A stretch of 64,000 bases of DNA from Neobacillus mesonae (GCF_001636315.1 NZ_KV440949.1:1203-65202), one strand, 5' to 3'; counted from the first letter of the stretch, positions 19,084 through 28,347 are shown. Notes: generated by a model not told the origin, from the sequence alone. Numbers and translations: made by a program.

Positions 19084-19129
19084 AGCCAAAATACGCAAGC
19101 AGTTCATAAAAACTTGCATATTTTAGCTT
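19084..19129 (-). terminator. Rho-independent terminator after the HupE-like gene
   Basis: On the minus strand AGCTAAAATATGCAAG pairs with CTTGCGTATTTTGGCT (with G-U pairs) and is followed by six T. Confidence 0.85.
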
Positions 19130-19217
19130 CTTTATTTTATTGCTTAATGTATTTGTTATGGAACATGATCACTTTATCGTTCACGCTAATCAAAGTTCAA
19201 TCATTATGCATTCACAT

Positions 19218-20273
19218 TCAAAATGCTCTTTGAATAAACCATACTAGCCCAAAAGCGAATATCGCAGCTGATGTACTAGGGATGACCCATTTGATTGGTT
19301 TATATTTTAATTTTCTTATCCACAAAATGATGGGAAAAGCCAAGGTTACGATCAATAGCTGACCCATTTCGATTCCGATATTAAAGGATAGCAGAGACAT
19401 CGCCATATGATTGGTATCTAATCGCATTTCCGATAGGATTCCTGCAAAACCGAATCCATGAATAAGTCCAAAACCAAAGGCAAGCCAAGGCTGGTGTTTC
19501 GAGTCCTTATTAAATATATTTATAAGGGCAACGTAAATGATGCTTAAGGCGATTGCTGACTCTACAAACCTGCTTGGCAGCTGGACAATATCGAAAGTTG
19601 CCAGAGCCAATGTGATACTATGGGCAATCGTAAAGGCTGTCACTAAAGAAAGAATGTGACGAATCGTCCTGGCGCCAAAAAGCAAACTAATGACAAACAA
19701 GATATGATCATAGCCCGTAAAAATATGCTCTAATCCTAAAAATACAAACTGCTTTACGTTTTGCAGGAAACTTATTTCTCCAATTTCTACTTCCCTTGAT
19801 TCGAAGGTTAATATCTTTTCTTGTTGTTTCCCGTTCAATTTAACTGTTGCATAATTCGCATGACTTGGGTCAGAATCATCCATAAACATATTATACTCAA
19901 CCACTAATTTTTCAGGTTTATGTTCTATATTATACGCTAGGTTAATCACCGCAAATGGTCTTTCCTTGATCATCTCTATATCGTTTTTTTTGATTATGCC
20001 TTCAATAAGCTGGCTGTCCGCATAAAGTTTTATATGGGAGTTGATATATTCTTGTATAACTTTGTTATTTATTAACTGTTTTTGATCCGTTTCCTTATTA
20101 AGGGCATGGCCCAATTCCTCTAAATCTAGCTTTAATTCATAATCTAATGTTTTCTCATTGACCTCAATGTTAGAAAAACCTTCACTGTTATTAGTATGAG
20201 CAGAGGCTGGGGATGAAAGGATAGAACCAAATGGAAGTAAGATAAGCAGGATACAGCACCATAATTTTTTCAT
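19218..20273 (-). CDS. HupE/UreJ_2 family membrane protein with secreted N-terminal domain
   Basis: A 351-residue protein that begins with a signal peptide (about 1-25, ending near PASAHT), followed by an extracytoplasmic domain of about 140 residues. Six hydrophobic helices then carry the HupE/UreJ_2 signature: LEHIFTGYDHILFV near 177, with His and Asp in the first helix, and FTIAHSITLALA in the next. Relatives are annotated as hydrogenase or urease accessory, possibly metal (Ni/Co) permeases. No hydrogenase or urease genes are visible here, so the role is open. It has its own terminator. Confidence 0.8.
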   Translation of the reverse strand: MKKLWCCILLILLPFGSILSSPASAHTNNSEGFSNIEVNEKTLDYELKLDLEELGHALNKETDQKQLINNKVIQEYINSHIKLYADSQLIEGIIKKNDIEMIKERPFAVINLAYNIEHKPEKLVVEYNMFMDDSDPSHANYATVKLNGKQQEKILTFESREVEIGEISFLQNVKQFVFLGLEHIFTGYDHILFVISLLFGARTIRHILSLVTAFTIAHSITLALATFDIVQLPSRFVESAIALSIIYVALINIFNKDSKHQPWLAFGFGLIHGFGFAGILSEMRLDTNHMAMSLLSFNIGIEMGQLLIVTLAFPIILWIRKLKYKPIKWVIPSTSAAIFAFGLVWFIQRAF

Positions 20274-20328
20274 TAAAATCCACGTCCATTTCTTTTGTTT
20301 ACTTTCAAGGATGTGTCGACAAAAGATA

Positions 20329-20373
20329 ACGGAAAGACGAGGAGTGTTTCATGCCCCTCGTCAAGCCTTCCGC
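20329..20373 (-). terminator. Hairpin terminator after the PHP-type gene
   Basis: CGGAA-GACGAGG and CCTCGTC-CTTCCG form a long imperfect stem just past the stop of the 20384-21919 gene. The T tract on the minus strand is modest. Confidence 0.65.
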
Positions 20374-20383
20374 TTTCCCTTAT

Positions 20384-21919
20384 TTATTTATCTGATTTCA
20401 TGAAAATTGGGTTTGAATAGAACCAAAGATCATTCCATGGGTTCTCCCCTTTAGGATCTTGAGCTGGCTCTAATTGGTCTGTGTTCGTACCACGTAAACG
20501 AATGTAGCTGTCTTTATCCACATCTTTTAACGTATACGTAATTGTGATGTATTCACCATCTTGTTTCCAGTCGTTTTCCGTAAAACGCTTCACAACTTTT
20601 GTTGTAGGATTTGAAGCAGAAGAGCGGTCTTCCACTTTTCCATTCACTTCTCCCATGATTAAGTCAACACGTTTTACATTTGGCTTATCTCCATGGGCGT
20701 TCGCAGCGTTTGGATCCTTGATTCGAATTGTTACCGTGACATCAGATTTCTTACCTGGTAGTGTTAGTGTTTCACCGATGGTTGCAGTATTTCCTTTTGC
20801 CTCGGCATGTAATGGTGATTTGCCTCCTGCTTGCAGTTTCACATCAAGTTCTGAGATAAGGTCACCCGTGGTAACAAACACCTTACCTTTACGCAGGTTT
20901 TCCATTACATCCTTATAATTTTTCTCTGCTTTTACATAGGTTTTAGAATATTCACCAGGCCAGAAGTCACTTCCACCATCACGCCAGTTAACATGAGAAT
21001 CAGAGGTTGCCGTAATCCACCAGTGTCTTCCTTCACCTAACATCGAATCCCATAAACCACCAACGATAGCCGTCATTTGGTCATACCCGCCCATTGTTGG
21101 AGCGTTTGCGTTTCCATACGAGCCACGAGATCCTTTAGGATTAAGAGAGCCATCTCGGTTAATAGCAGCCGCCTGGTGTCCTGGAGCACCTTCCATACCA
21201 ATAGAAATGTCAGGTGCGGTATCGTTCCAATTACGGAACTCTTGCGGAGTATCTTGTCCCCATTTACCAATACCAGTAGCTGAGCGGGATGGATGATGTG
21301 CGATAGAAATTGGAAGCTCGTCCATTTGTTTCATATAGTTAAGAGCTTCAATCATAGTTGCTTCTGTATCCCTGCTTCCATCGTTTGGAAATGGATCACG
21401 TTTATTGAATTTACTTTCAATATCATAAAGCACTTGTGATTCATTTTCACCTTTTGGAATCATGAGGGTGCTGTGGTCAGCTGCCGGTGTGTCAAACTCC
21501 ATTCCGTAGAATTGAAGAACTTCAGGAACAGCTGCACGGGATTTTAATAACTCAGGATATGCTTGTTCTAAGTTCACCTTTGAATGGTTAGGACCTCCAT
21601 GATCTGTTGTCATCATCCAATCAAGTCCATATTTTTTACCATTTTCGGCATTTTTGGAGATTGGATAGATCGCGTCTCCACCCCTAATTGGAGCTGGAGG
21701 ATTGGTCGAATTGTCCCAGCCAACGCTCCATTCACTATGTACGTGATGATCACCTGCAAGCCAAGATGCACCATTCTTTTTCACTTCTTCTTTTGATAAT
21801 AATTGTGCATCTGCCTTTTGATTCCCTCCCTCATTAAATAATGTTTGGGTGGTAAGAGCAGTTGTTGCAAGAACAGTCGTTGCGATGAAAGGTATTGCCT
21901 TCTTAAAACGAGTTTTCAT
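20384..21919 (-). CDS. Secreted PHP-domain/DUF3604-like metal-dependent hydrolase
   Basis: A 511-residue exported protein with a signal peptide (about 1-25, positive KKAIPF then hydrophobic). The metal-binding motif GDHHVHSEWS (His59, His61) and MTTDHGG (Asp106, His107) are those of PHP-type phosphoesterases. Later His residues (IAHHPSR near 208, ATSDSHVNW near 307) complete a binuclear or trinuclear site. The C-terminal 120 residues look beta-rich. It probably hydrolyses a phosphoester outside the cell; the substrate is unknown. It is divergent from the HxlR regulator, with an intergenic space of 277 bp. ATG after GGGGGAGAAGG. Confidence 0.78.
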   Translation of the reverse strand: MKTRFKKAIPFIATTVLATTALTTQTLFNEGGNQKADAQLLSKEEVKKNGASWLAGDHHVHSEWSVGWDNSTNPPAPIRGGDAIYPISKNAENGKKYGLDWMMTTDHGGPNHSKVNLEQAYPELLKSRAAVPEVLQFYGMEFDTPAADHSTLMIPKGENESQVLYDIESKFNKRDPFPNDGSRDTEATMIEALNYMKQMDELPISIAHHPSRSATGIGKWGQDTPQEFRNWNDTAPDISIGMEGAPGHQAAAINRDGSLNPKGSRGSYGNANAPTMGGYDQMTAIVGGLWDSMLGEGRHWWITATSDSHVNWRDGGSDFWPGEYSKTYVKAEKNYKDVMENLRKGKVFVTTGDLISELDVKLQAGGKSPLHAEAKGNTATIGETLTLPGKKSDVTVTIRIKDPNAANAHGDKPNVKRVDLIMGEVNGKVEDRSSASNPTTKVVKRFTENDWKQDGEYITITYTLKDVDKDSYIRLRGTNTDQLEPAQDPKGENPWNDLWFYSNPIFMKSDK

Positions 21920-22111
21920 TTTTCCTTCTCCCCCTAATAAACTTGTTCTAACAGTTAAAATACTAATCTAGTTTTATTAGGGCATTATGGATATACCGTT
22001 AATTTTATGTAAATTAAAAATATTATTTAAATAACCTTTCTGTTATTTGTAATTTTTAGATTATTCCATTTATTCCGATCATTCTAACTGTACGTTCATA
22101 AGTATATTGCG

Positions 22112-22134
22112 TATAATGGTTTTTAGTAGTTACT
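22112..22134 (+). promoter_or_regulatory. Candidate HxlR promoter and AGTA-TACT operator
   Basis: TATAAT at 22112-22117 lies upstream of the HxlR start and is followed by the small palindrome AGTAGTTACT (22125-22134). A further AGTAAC half-site lies near 22161-22166. AGTA/TACT inverted repeats resemble operators of HxlR-type redox regulators. A similar inverted repeat precedes the reductase gene at 24126-24145. Confidence 0.4.
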
Positions 22135-22196
22135 TATTTTAACCTCATATAGTGTCAAATAGTAACCGTAATAACCAATAAAGGAGGAGAATAAAA

Positions 22197-22571
22197 ATGG
22201 GGCATGTTTGTCATAGGAATTTTAGCTGCGAGAAAGAATTAACATTAGCGGTAATAGGCGGAAAATGGAAAATGCTTATTCTTTGGTATTTAGGAAAAGA
22301 AGGAACAAAACGTTTTAACGAGTTGAAGGCACTTATGCCAAATATTACCCAGAGAATGCTTGTGAATCAGCTTCGCGAGCTTGAATCAGATTTTATCATT
22401 CACCGTGAAGTATATCCAGTTATACCTCCAAAAGTGGAGTATTCGTTGACAGATCGAGGAAAAACGTTAATGCCTATTCTTGAAGCAATGTATGAATGGG
22501 GCATAGAGTATAAAGACTTTATTAAAACTAACTATATAATGTTAGAAGAAGCTGAAGTATCAACCAACTGA
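22197..22571 (+). CDS. HxlR-family winged-helix regulator
   Basis: A 124-residue HxlR/MarR-like DNA-binding protein. It begins with Cys5 and Cys10, followed by [18 protein letters not shown], which is the family signature helix. [14 protein letters not shown] is the recognition region and VEYSLTDRG the wing. N-terminal cysteines in relatives such as HypR and YodB sense electrophiles or oxidants. The gene converges with the CysJ-like reductase gene, whose promoter has an AGTA/TACT-type inverted repeat, so that gene is a likely target. Very strong AAAGGAGGAG site before the ATG. Confidence 0.92.
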   Translation: MGHVCHRNFSCEKELTLAVIGGKWKMLILWYLGKEGTKRFNELKALMPNITQRMLVNQLRELESDFIIHREVYPVIPPKVEYSLTDRGKTLMPILEAMYEWGIEYKDFIKTNYIMLEEAEVSTN

Positions 22572-22583
22572 AGGATTCCCTCA

Positions 22584-22614
22584 AACCATAGGCAGAATGT
22601 ATCTGTGTATGGTT
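22584..22614 (+). terminator. Terminator after HxlR gene
   Basis: AACCATA and TATGGTT arms with a T run (TTTTTT) on the plus strand, 13 bases past the stop. Confidence 0.7.
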
Positions 22615-22722
22615 TTTTAATATTATTAAAATAAAAACCTTTTTTAGCACTATATGTTTTCGGAATCACTATATGAATTTAATGGTCCAACTTCAAATAG
22701 GTCAACTTTACTATAGATAATC

Positions 22723-22763
22723 GAAAAGGCGCAATCATTCTTTTAAGAATATGCGGCCTTTTC
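22723..22763 (-). terminator. Terminator near the end of the CysJ-like gene
   Basis: GAAAAGGC-GCA and TGC-GGCCTTTTC arms enclose a loop with its own small AT stem. It sits about 80 bases past the reductase stop and could work on both strands. Confidence 0.6.
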
Positions 22764-22842
22764 TATATATGTGTGCAAGCCCTGCCATCTACGCAATATT
22801 TCACTATTTTGATAAATACTTAATAGTACCGTAAAAATTCAT

Positions 22843-24027
22843 TTAATACACATCACGCTGGTAACGCCCATTCTTTTGCATATCATTTAGATATGCTTCA
22901 GCTTCTTGACGGGTCATTCCACCTTCTTTTTCAAGAACGTCAATAATAGCGTTGTGGACATCTTTTGCCATTCTTTGTTTATCTCCACAAATATAGAAGT
23001 ATGCTCCATTTTCTAACCATTCAAATAACTCTTTACTATATTCAAGCATTTTATGCTGTACATATACTTTTTGAGCCGAATCACGGGAGAACGCTGTCTC
23101 TAACCTTGTTATCACTCCATTTTGATGATATTGCTCTAACTCGTTTTGATAAAGAAAATCCGACGCTGCATACTGATCACCAAAAAATAGCCATGATCTG
23201 CCTGTTGCTTTCGTTGCGGCACGTTCCTGGATAAAAGAACGAAATGGCGCAATACCTGTTCCTGGACCAACCATAATAATATCTTGATCCACAAACTTTG
23301 GTAAATGGAAGTGTTTATTTGATTGAATAAATATTGGAAGTGTATCTCCTTCTTGAATCCGTTCAGCAAGTAAAACTGAGCAAACACCTTTCCGGTCCCG
23401 TCCGTGGGCGTGGTATCTAACTGCACCGACCGTTAGATGCACTTCGTCAGGATTAGCTGATAGGCTACTTGCTATCGAGTAAAGACGTGGTGTCATTTTT
23501 CTTAATATAGACACGATATCTTGAGCAGTTGCTCTCCATGGACCGAAATCATGTAACAGATCAATTAAATAACGACCATAACAATATTCTTTCAATTTGG
23601 CTGTATTTTCAACTAACAAGAGTTTATGTAACTCTGTGTTTTCTGTAAATTCTGCTGCATTCAGTAATATTTTTTTTGTCAATACCGTAATTTCAAAGTG
23701 TGTTGTTAGCGCTTCCTTTAAAGGGAGTGTATCACCTTTCTTATTTAATGTAACAGCCATTTCTGCATCCCATTTCATTTCTTCAAGAAGTGAAGCAACT
23801 AATTCCGGATCATTTTTAGGTAGAATCCCAAGAGCATCACCTGGGGTATAGGAAAGGTCAGAACCTTTTAACGATAAGGCGACATGCCTTGTTTCCTTAC
23901 TTGATCCATCTCTATTTAAATTTACATTCTGGAGAACTCTCGCTTGAAATGGATTTGTTCTTGAAAATGTTGTGGTCACTTTATTGCTTACTATTGAATT
24001 TTTAGGGTTTATTGTGGTGTTTTGCAT
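22843..24027 (-). CDS. CysJ-like FAD/NADPH reductase lacking the flavodoxin domain
   Basis: A 394-residue protein corresponding to the C-terminal two-thirds of CysJ/P450-reductase-type diflavin enzymes. It shows the FAD motif RLYSIASS (near 185), GVCSVLLAER for the FAD phosphate (near 214), VGPGTGIAPFRSF for NADPH (near 253) and a terminal aromatic Tyr. Full diflavin reductases are about 600 residues; the FMN flavodoxin domain is absent and the upstream DNA shows no trace of it. It may reduce a separate flavodoxin or ferredoxin. No sulfite reductase gene lies nearby. ATG at 24027 follows GAGGTG. Probable HxlR target. Confidence 0.82.
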   Translation of the reverse strand: MQNTTINPKNSIVSNKVTTTFSRTNPFQARVLQNVNLNRDGSSKETRHVALSLKGSDLSYTPGDALGILPKNDPELVASLLEEMKWDAEMAVTLNKKGDTLPLKEALTTHFEITVLTKKILLNAAEFTENTELHKLLLVENTAKLKEYCYGRYLIDLLHDFGPWRATAQDIVSILRKMTPRLYSIASSLSANPDEVHLTVGAVRYHAHGRDRKGVCSVLLAERIQEGDTLPIFIQSNKHFHLPKFVDQDIIMVGPGTGIAPFRSFIQERAATKATGRSWLFFGDQYAASDFLYQNELEQYHQNGVITRLETAFSRDSAQKVYVQHKMLEYSKELFEWLENGAYFYICGDKQRMAKDVHNAIIDVLEKEGGMTRQEAEAYLNDMQKNGRYQRDVY

Positions 24028-24125
24028 AAACTTCACCTCTACTTTTTGAAATTTTAGTATTATCTGAATACCATAAATTATAACAAGTAATCCTCTCTAT
24101 TTTAAGTACGCACTTTAATATCAGA

Positions 24126-24145
24126 TAGTATTTAAAAGTATACTA
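24126..24145 (-). promoter_or_regulatory. Inverted repeat TAGTAT-N8-ATACTA, candidate HxlR operator
   Basis: A perfect 6+6 inverted repeat with an 8-bp spacer, about 100 bp upstream of the CysJ-like start. Its shape (AGTAT...ATACT) resembles sites bound by YodB/HypR-type HxlR proteins, and the HxlR gene is the convergent neighbour of its target. Confidence 0.45.
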
Positions 24146-24182
24146 CCTAATCTAAATGTGGAAATTTATAAATTAAATAGAC

Positions 24183-24216
24183 AAAAAATGGAAACTTATT
24201 TGAAGTTTCCATTTTT
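24183..24216 (-). terminator. Terminator after IclR gene
   Basis: AAAATGGAAACTT and AAGTTTCCATTTT form a near-perfect stem with a small loop, flanked by T runs on both strands; bidirectional. Confidence 0.85.
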
Positions 24217-24241
24217 TAGGCAATATTTTCCAAGTTTTTAT

Positions 24242-25000
24242 CTACTGTTCGGACCGTAAAACATCTGTTAATTTCATACATTCTTTTCTTAGGGAAGTTA
24301 TTATTTGTGAATCGCTGGATAAATCCAGTACACCTTTTATTCCCACAATTGTAATGGTTGCCACTATTCTATTATCACTGCCAAACACGGGGCAGCTAAC
24401 TGCAACCAAACCGGGAACTAGGATATCGTCCGCTACTGAATATCCCATTTCTCTGATGGAGGAAAGTTCCATTTGAAATTCATCTGGGTCCATATGATGT
24501 TCCAGGAGGTCTTTATGTAAATAATGCTGTACCTCCTTCTCAGGTAAAAATGCAGCGAACAATCTTCCAGTAGTCGTTAGAACAATACTGGTTTTATAGC
24601 CTACTTTTATCCCAATTGTCATCTGGCGCCTGCTCTCTTCAATGTCAATTGGATAGGGGGCATCTCCTGCCCAAACCGACAAGAACACAGTTTCATTAAC
24701 CAAATCCCTTAATTTAATTAATGATGGCTTTGCCAAGTCTTTGATATCTTGTCCTATATTTGCGTTATTTCCGATTGCGACCAGCGCTGGACCAATGGAA
24801 TATTGAAGAGAAGAATCCCTCTGAAGGAAGCCAGTTCGACAAAAACTAGTGAGGTATCTGTGCAATTTGCTTTTAGAAATTCCGCACATATCCGAAATTT
24901 CAGTTATTGAAAGAGACTTGTCCATCTCACCAATTTTTATTAAAATATTTATTCCTAATTCCAAGGACTGGATACCTTGCCCTCTCATTTCTGTATCCAT
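24242..25000 (-). CDS. IclR-family transcriptional regulator
   Basis: A 252-residue IclR protein. An N-terminal winged helix-turn-helix covers about residues 8-70 (LSITEISDMCGISKSKLHRYL) and the C-terminal effector-binding GAF-like domain covers about 80-250. These proteins often control aromatic-acid catabolism, which fits the Mo-hydroxylase/maleate pathway region that begins next to it. The ATG at 25000 has AAAGGAG eight bases upstream; an earlier in-frame start at 25021 is less likely. Confidence 0.88.
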   Translation of the reverse strand: MDTEMRGQGIQSLELGINILIKIGEMDKSLSITEISDMCGISKSKLHRYLTSFCRTGFLQRDSSLQYSIGPALVAIGNNANIGQDIKDLAKPSLIKLRDLVNETVFLSVWAGDAPYPIDIEESRRQMTIGIKVGYKTSIVLTTTGRLFAAFLPEKEVQHYLHKDLLEHHMDPDEFQMELSSIREMGYSVADDILVPGLVAVSCPVFGSDNRIVATITIVGIKGVLDLSSDSQIITSLRKECMKLTDVLRSEQ

Positions 25001-25264
25001 TTTCGTATCTCCTTTAAGCAATATATATTCTTCATAGCTACAATTCTAGCTGACTTTTATATAAGGGCTTCCCTGCACCAGTATCTTAATGCTTTCTGTA
25101 TCGGTACCAACATTTCCTAGCCCCTCTTAGTTCCTAGTCACCCTACTCAGAATAGAGGCTCTTGCTTTTATCGATAAGATCTTAGATTTGGTTTTGCAAG
25201 GGAGGATAATAATGTCTTGATTTATTAATTTTATCATATTCTGGGTTAATGGTTCAAACAGCTT

Positions 25265-26353
25265 TTAGATCCAGCACTCTACTGGTTGGCTAGTCTGATT
25301 AAAAGCAGATTGATTTCTTATTTTAATTAATTCCGCCAATACACTTATACTGATCTCCTCCGGTCCCTCTGCGCCGATACTTAATCCGATTGGAGAATGA
25401 ATGAAAGACAATGATGTTTTATCGTTGACCAGCCGTTTGGTTCTTCTCTTAGGTCCTAATACTCCAAGATATTTCGGAGGGGCCTGCAGGAGATATTCCA
25501 GGATTATTTGATCCCGATTAAAATTATGGGTCATGATAAGAACATAACTGTTATAAGGAATCTCGAATCGATTAAAAAAAGATTCCGGATGCTCGTTGAT
25601 TAAACAATCCGCTTTCGGAAAAAAATCCTCGCTGCACCGGCTGCTCCTCGGATCAATGACTGTAACCGAAAAATCCAGTTTTGAGGCAAGTTCAACCAAA
25701 GGCTCAGCATCGGGACCAGCACCAAAAATAAATAATTTGTCCTGTGGCAGATATAATTCGAATAAATAATCACCTTTAAGCTCTTCTATATACATTAACT
25801 TTACTTTCGGCCTACTGATGGAAAATTGGTGGATATATGGAATCAAAGTATACTCCACGTCTTGACCCAGAGACCCTCCTATCATTCTCCCATCAGTAGA
25901 TGAAAGGATGAATGCCCCTTGCCTGTCTCCTTCTTTCATGCATTTTACCGTCACAAGGGTTTGGCCTTGCTCTAATTGTTCATAAATATGAGGCCATAAC
26001 AAGGTGCTTTGATTTATTTGATTCCATTCCCATCCTATTGGCTCAATATATATTTCTATATTGCCATCACAGCCCGCACCCTGTCCCCAGGAAAGATCAT
26101 CATCTTCGGACCTCAAATCATACTTCACAATTTTTGGCTGATATGATTCCAGTACATGCATGGATTGATGGATTAAATCCTCTTCCAAACAGCCCGCGCT
26201 AATGGTACCGTAATAACTTCCATCTCTTCCAATCAGCATTTTCGCCCCTTCTCGCCTGTAAGCAGAGCCATCTACACGGATAATTGTGGCCATAGCAAAC
26301 ATTTTTTCTTTATCCTTTTCTAATCTATCTAATAGCCTGGAGAAATCATTCAT
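25265..26353 (-). CDS. XdhC/CoxI-family Mo-cofactor maturation protein
   Basis: A 362-residue protein with an N-terminal XdhC_CoxI domain (ATIIRVDGSAYRREGAKML and SAGCLEEDL, residues 22-60). A Rossmann-type C-terminal domain follows (FGAGPDAEPLVELA near 210, then VTVIDPRSSRC). XdhC proteins bind Mo-cofactor and insert its sulfurated form into xanthine-dehydrogenase-type enzymes. The target is almost surely the three-subunit hydroxylase at 35552-39290. It is divergent from a LysR gene, sharing a 129-bp intergenic promoter. The reading frame starts at ATG with GGAGCTG upstream. Confidence 0.9.
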   Translation of the reverse strand: MNDFSRLLDRLEKDKEKMFAMATIIRVDGSAYRREGAKMLIGRDGSYYGTISAGCLEEDLIHQSMHVLESYQPKIVKYDLRSEDDDLSWGQGAGCDGNIEIYIEPIGWEWNQINQSTLLWPHIYEQLEQGQTLVTVKCMKEGDRQGAFILSSTDGRMIGGSLGQDVEYTLIPYIHQFSISRPKVKLMYIEELKGDYLFELYLPQDKLFIFGAGPDAEPLVELASKLDFSVTVIDPRSSRCSEDFFPKADCLINEHPESFFNRFEIPYNSYVLIMTHNFNRDQIILEYLLQAPPKYLGVLGPKRRTKRLVNDKTSLSFIHSPIGLSIGAEGPEEISISVLAELIKIRNQSAFNQTSQPVECWI

Positions 26354-26410
26354 GATCGCAGCTCCTTTTTTCAGTTATATTATTTACTCCTTGTGATTAC
26401 ATGTTTACAT

Positions 26411-26440
26411 ATGTTAAATACATGATATAATTTATTTACC
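26411..26440. promoter_or_regulatory. AT-rich site in the XdhC/LysR divergent promoter
   Basis: ATGTTAAATAC followed by ATTTATTTACC resembles, in order and spacing, the conserved core of the shared elements at 29776 and 43681. It may be a weaker copy of the same operator. The divergent position fits LysR autoregulation as well. Confidence 0.3.
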
Positions 26441-26482
26441 AAATTATCAATATTCAGAATAATCTATTTTAACAAAAAGGGG

Positions 26483-27364
26483 ATGTTTTTTATTAACATA
26501 CTGTATTTGGAGACATTTCTAACTGTTTGTGAGAATGGAAATTTTACAGAAGCCGCAAAGAACCTTTTTGTACCCCAGCCAACCATCTCAAACAGAATTC
26601 GCTACTTAGAAGAAGAACTTGGCCAGGAATTGTTTGTCAGAGGAAAAACAGGAAAACGGAGTGTGGAATTAACTAGAGCAGGAAAACTCTTTCAGCCTTA
26701 TGCCAAACAAGTCATTGAAATAATAAAGTCTGCAAAAAATGAAATAAATCAAAATGAAAATGAAAATTTAATGACCGTAGGGAGCTCCCTCGCACTAACC
26801 CATCCATTTATTTACGAAAAAATCAACCTGTTGAATGACGTTCATAAAACGAATATCAACCTTCTAATAATGGACCAGTCACTGATTGCTAACTCGCTGA
26901 TGGATGGAATTCTTGATCTAGCATTTGTAACCGAGCCTATCAACAATAAGAATTTAGTATCCTATCCAGTTTTAAACGAAAAATATGGTTTGATTGTGTC
27001 AAACAAACATCCATTGGCTAGAAAAAATTGTCTAAAAGAAGTAGAAAGTTTAGAAAACCAATACTTAATTTTCTACAAACCATTTATAAAAAATCAAACA
27101 GTATTCAATAATGTTTCATGCAAGAGAAGGATTATCACCAATCAAATTGAGTTAGTAAACGACCTTATTCACAACCATAATGGGGTATCTTTTCTCCCTT
27201 CACATGCTTTCAATAATGAAATTAAAAAAGGTAATTTAGTTCATATTCCTATTCATGAAAACTTGCTGGTTAGCGAAATTCAATATTTTTTGGCATTCAG
27301 AAAAAATGAGTTGTTCTATGAAGATATTTTTATACCTGAATTGGCAGCTGAAAAATTGTCATAA
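26483..27364 (+). CDS. LysR-family transcriptional regulator
   Basis: A 293-residue LysR protein. The N-terminal winged HTH (residues about 5-65, FTEAAKNLFVPQPTISNRIRYLEEELGQELF) is followed by a periplasmic-binding-like effector domain. The start needs care: the ATG at 26483 directly abuts AAAGGGG and leaves no spacer. An ATT codon at 26492 (giving MNILYLETFL after start decoding) would be well spaced from that site and would match the usual LysR N terminus. It is divergent from xdhC, and likely controls part of the catabolic region. Confidence 0.88.
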   Translation: MFFINILYLETFLTVCENGNFTEAAKNLFVPQPTISNRIRYLEEELGQELFVRGKTGKRSVELTRAGKLFQPYAKQVIEIIKSAKNEINQNENENLMTVGSSLALTHPFIYEKINLLNDVHKTNINLLIMDQSLIANSLMDGILDLAFVTEPINNKNLVSYPVLNEKYGLIVSNKHPLARKNCLKEVESLENQYLIFYKPFIKNQTVFNNVSCKRRIITNQIELVNDLIHNHNGVSFLPSHAFNNEIKKGNLVHIPIHENLLVSEIQYFLAFRKNELFYEDIFIPELAAEKLS

Positions 27365-27538
27365 TCATCCACAGTTGATTGGGGAGATGTTTCACTCGAG
27401 AAACTCTCTCCTCGCAACCAAAAATATCCCCATATATACACTTGCGGAAATTTGTATCCTTACCCGGAAATGACTCTAGCGTCCGGGCAAAGAATGGAGA
27501 GAAGATGATTATGAATATACAGCTTTAAAGAAAAAAAG

Positions 27539-27579
27539 AAAGCCTAATCTCTTGCAATGGCAAAAGAGAAATAGGCTTT
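27539..27579 (-). terminator. Terminator after the 27615-28286 hydrolase gene
   Basis: AAAGCCTA-ATCTC and GAGA-TAGGCTTT arms, followed on the minus strand by CTTTTTTTC. Confidence 0.85.
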
Positions 27580-27614
27580 GTGATAAAGGACTTCCTTGGA
27601 TTACATACTGAAAA

Positions 27615-28286
27615 TCACTTAATCTCTACTGCAGTTAACTGTGACAGCTCTTTTATAGCCTCATTGGACGAAACTACCCTGCCAAATGCTTCAGCAAAGA
27701 GGTTTAATTCCATCCTATGCCATTCTTCTGCAGTCCCTCCTGCATGATCGAAAGAACTAACAGCATCTGAGATGACCGCGACATTATAATGACGGTGATA
27801 AGCCGCTCTAACTGTACTATCAACACACCAATTAAGGACCGTGCCTGTCATAATTAGATCCGATACCCCAAGCGATTTGAGTACCTGGTCAAGTTCCGTT
27901 CCAGCAAAACAATCATAACCATACTTTTTGATGACTCGTTCATTGGGAAGAGGATGTAGTTCTGAAAAAATCTTCGTTTCGTGTTTCCCATCCCAAAAAT
28001 TACATTCCGGTTCTTCCAGTCTCAAACCGCGCTGTTTGGCCATTTTCCAATAAAAATCATAGTGGAAATCAGGCCCTACACAAAAGGCGCTATAGATAAC
28101 AGGTATTTCCTGATTTCGACAAAAGGTGATTAGTTCTCTTATGACTGGAACTTGTTTGCGTGCCATTGGTACCTCCAGAGGTGAACCCTCTTCGATAAAT
28201 CCATTTTGCATATCGATAACGAGTAAAGCAGATTTAGTTGGATCCAGATTAAATACTGGTGTCCATTCCGAATATGATTTGGCCAT
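27615..28286 (-). CDS. Isochorismatase-family cysteine hydrolase
   Basis: A 223-residue cysteine hydrolase with the catalytic triad Asp25 (LVIDMQNGF), Lys121 (KKYGYDCF) and Cys154 (LNWCVDST). This superfamily holds nicotinamidases, maleamate amidases, N-carbamoyl amidases, ureidoacrylate amidases and isochorismatases. The KYGYDCFAGTELD segment and TGTVLNWCVDSTVRAA are close to the ureidoacrylate/biuret-type and related amidase groups. It sits in one direction with an MFS carrier and a maleamate-pathway gene set, so an amide step such as nicotinamide or pathway-amide hydrolysis is a fair guess. GGAGGG before ATG. Confidence 0.85.
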   Translation of the reverse strand: MAKSYSEWTPVFNLDPTKSALLVIDMQNGFIEEGSPLEVPMARKQVPVIRELITFCRNQEIPVIYSAFCVGPDFHYDFYWKMAKQRGLRLEEPECNFWDGKHETKIFSELHPLPNERVIKKYGYDCFAGTELDQVLKSLGVSDLIMTGTVLNWCVDSTVRAAYHRHYNVAVISDAVSSFDHAGGTAEEWHRMELNLFAEAFGRVVSSNEAIKELSQLTAVEIK

Positions 28287-28347
28287 TTAGATCCCTCCGA
28301 CTTTAAAGCTTTTATTCTATTAAACACTTGATAACATTTACAAGAAT

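Noticed and set aside
18916..19119. Open frame of 67 codons across the RND leader and HupE terminator
   Set aside because: It runs through a terminator hairpin and leader stems, is very basic, and has no ribosome site.
19218..20273. Hydrogenase or urease accessory function
   Set aside because: The HupE/UreJ_2 fold is clear, but no hydrogenase or urease genes lie in the window, so the name is not supported as a function.
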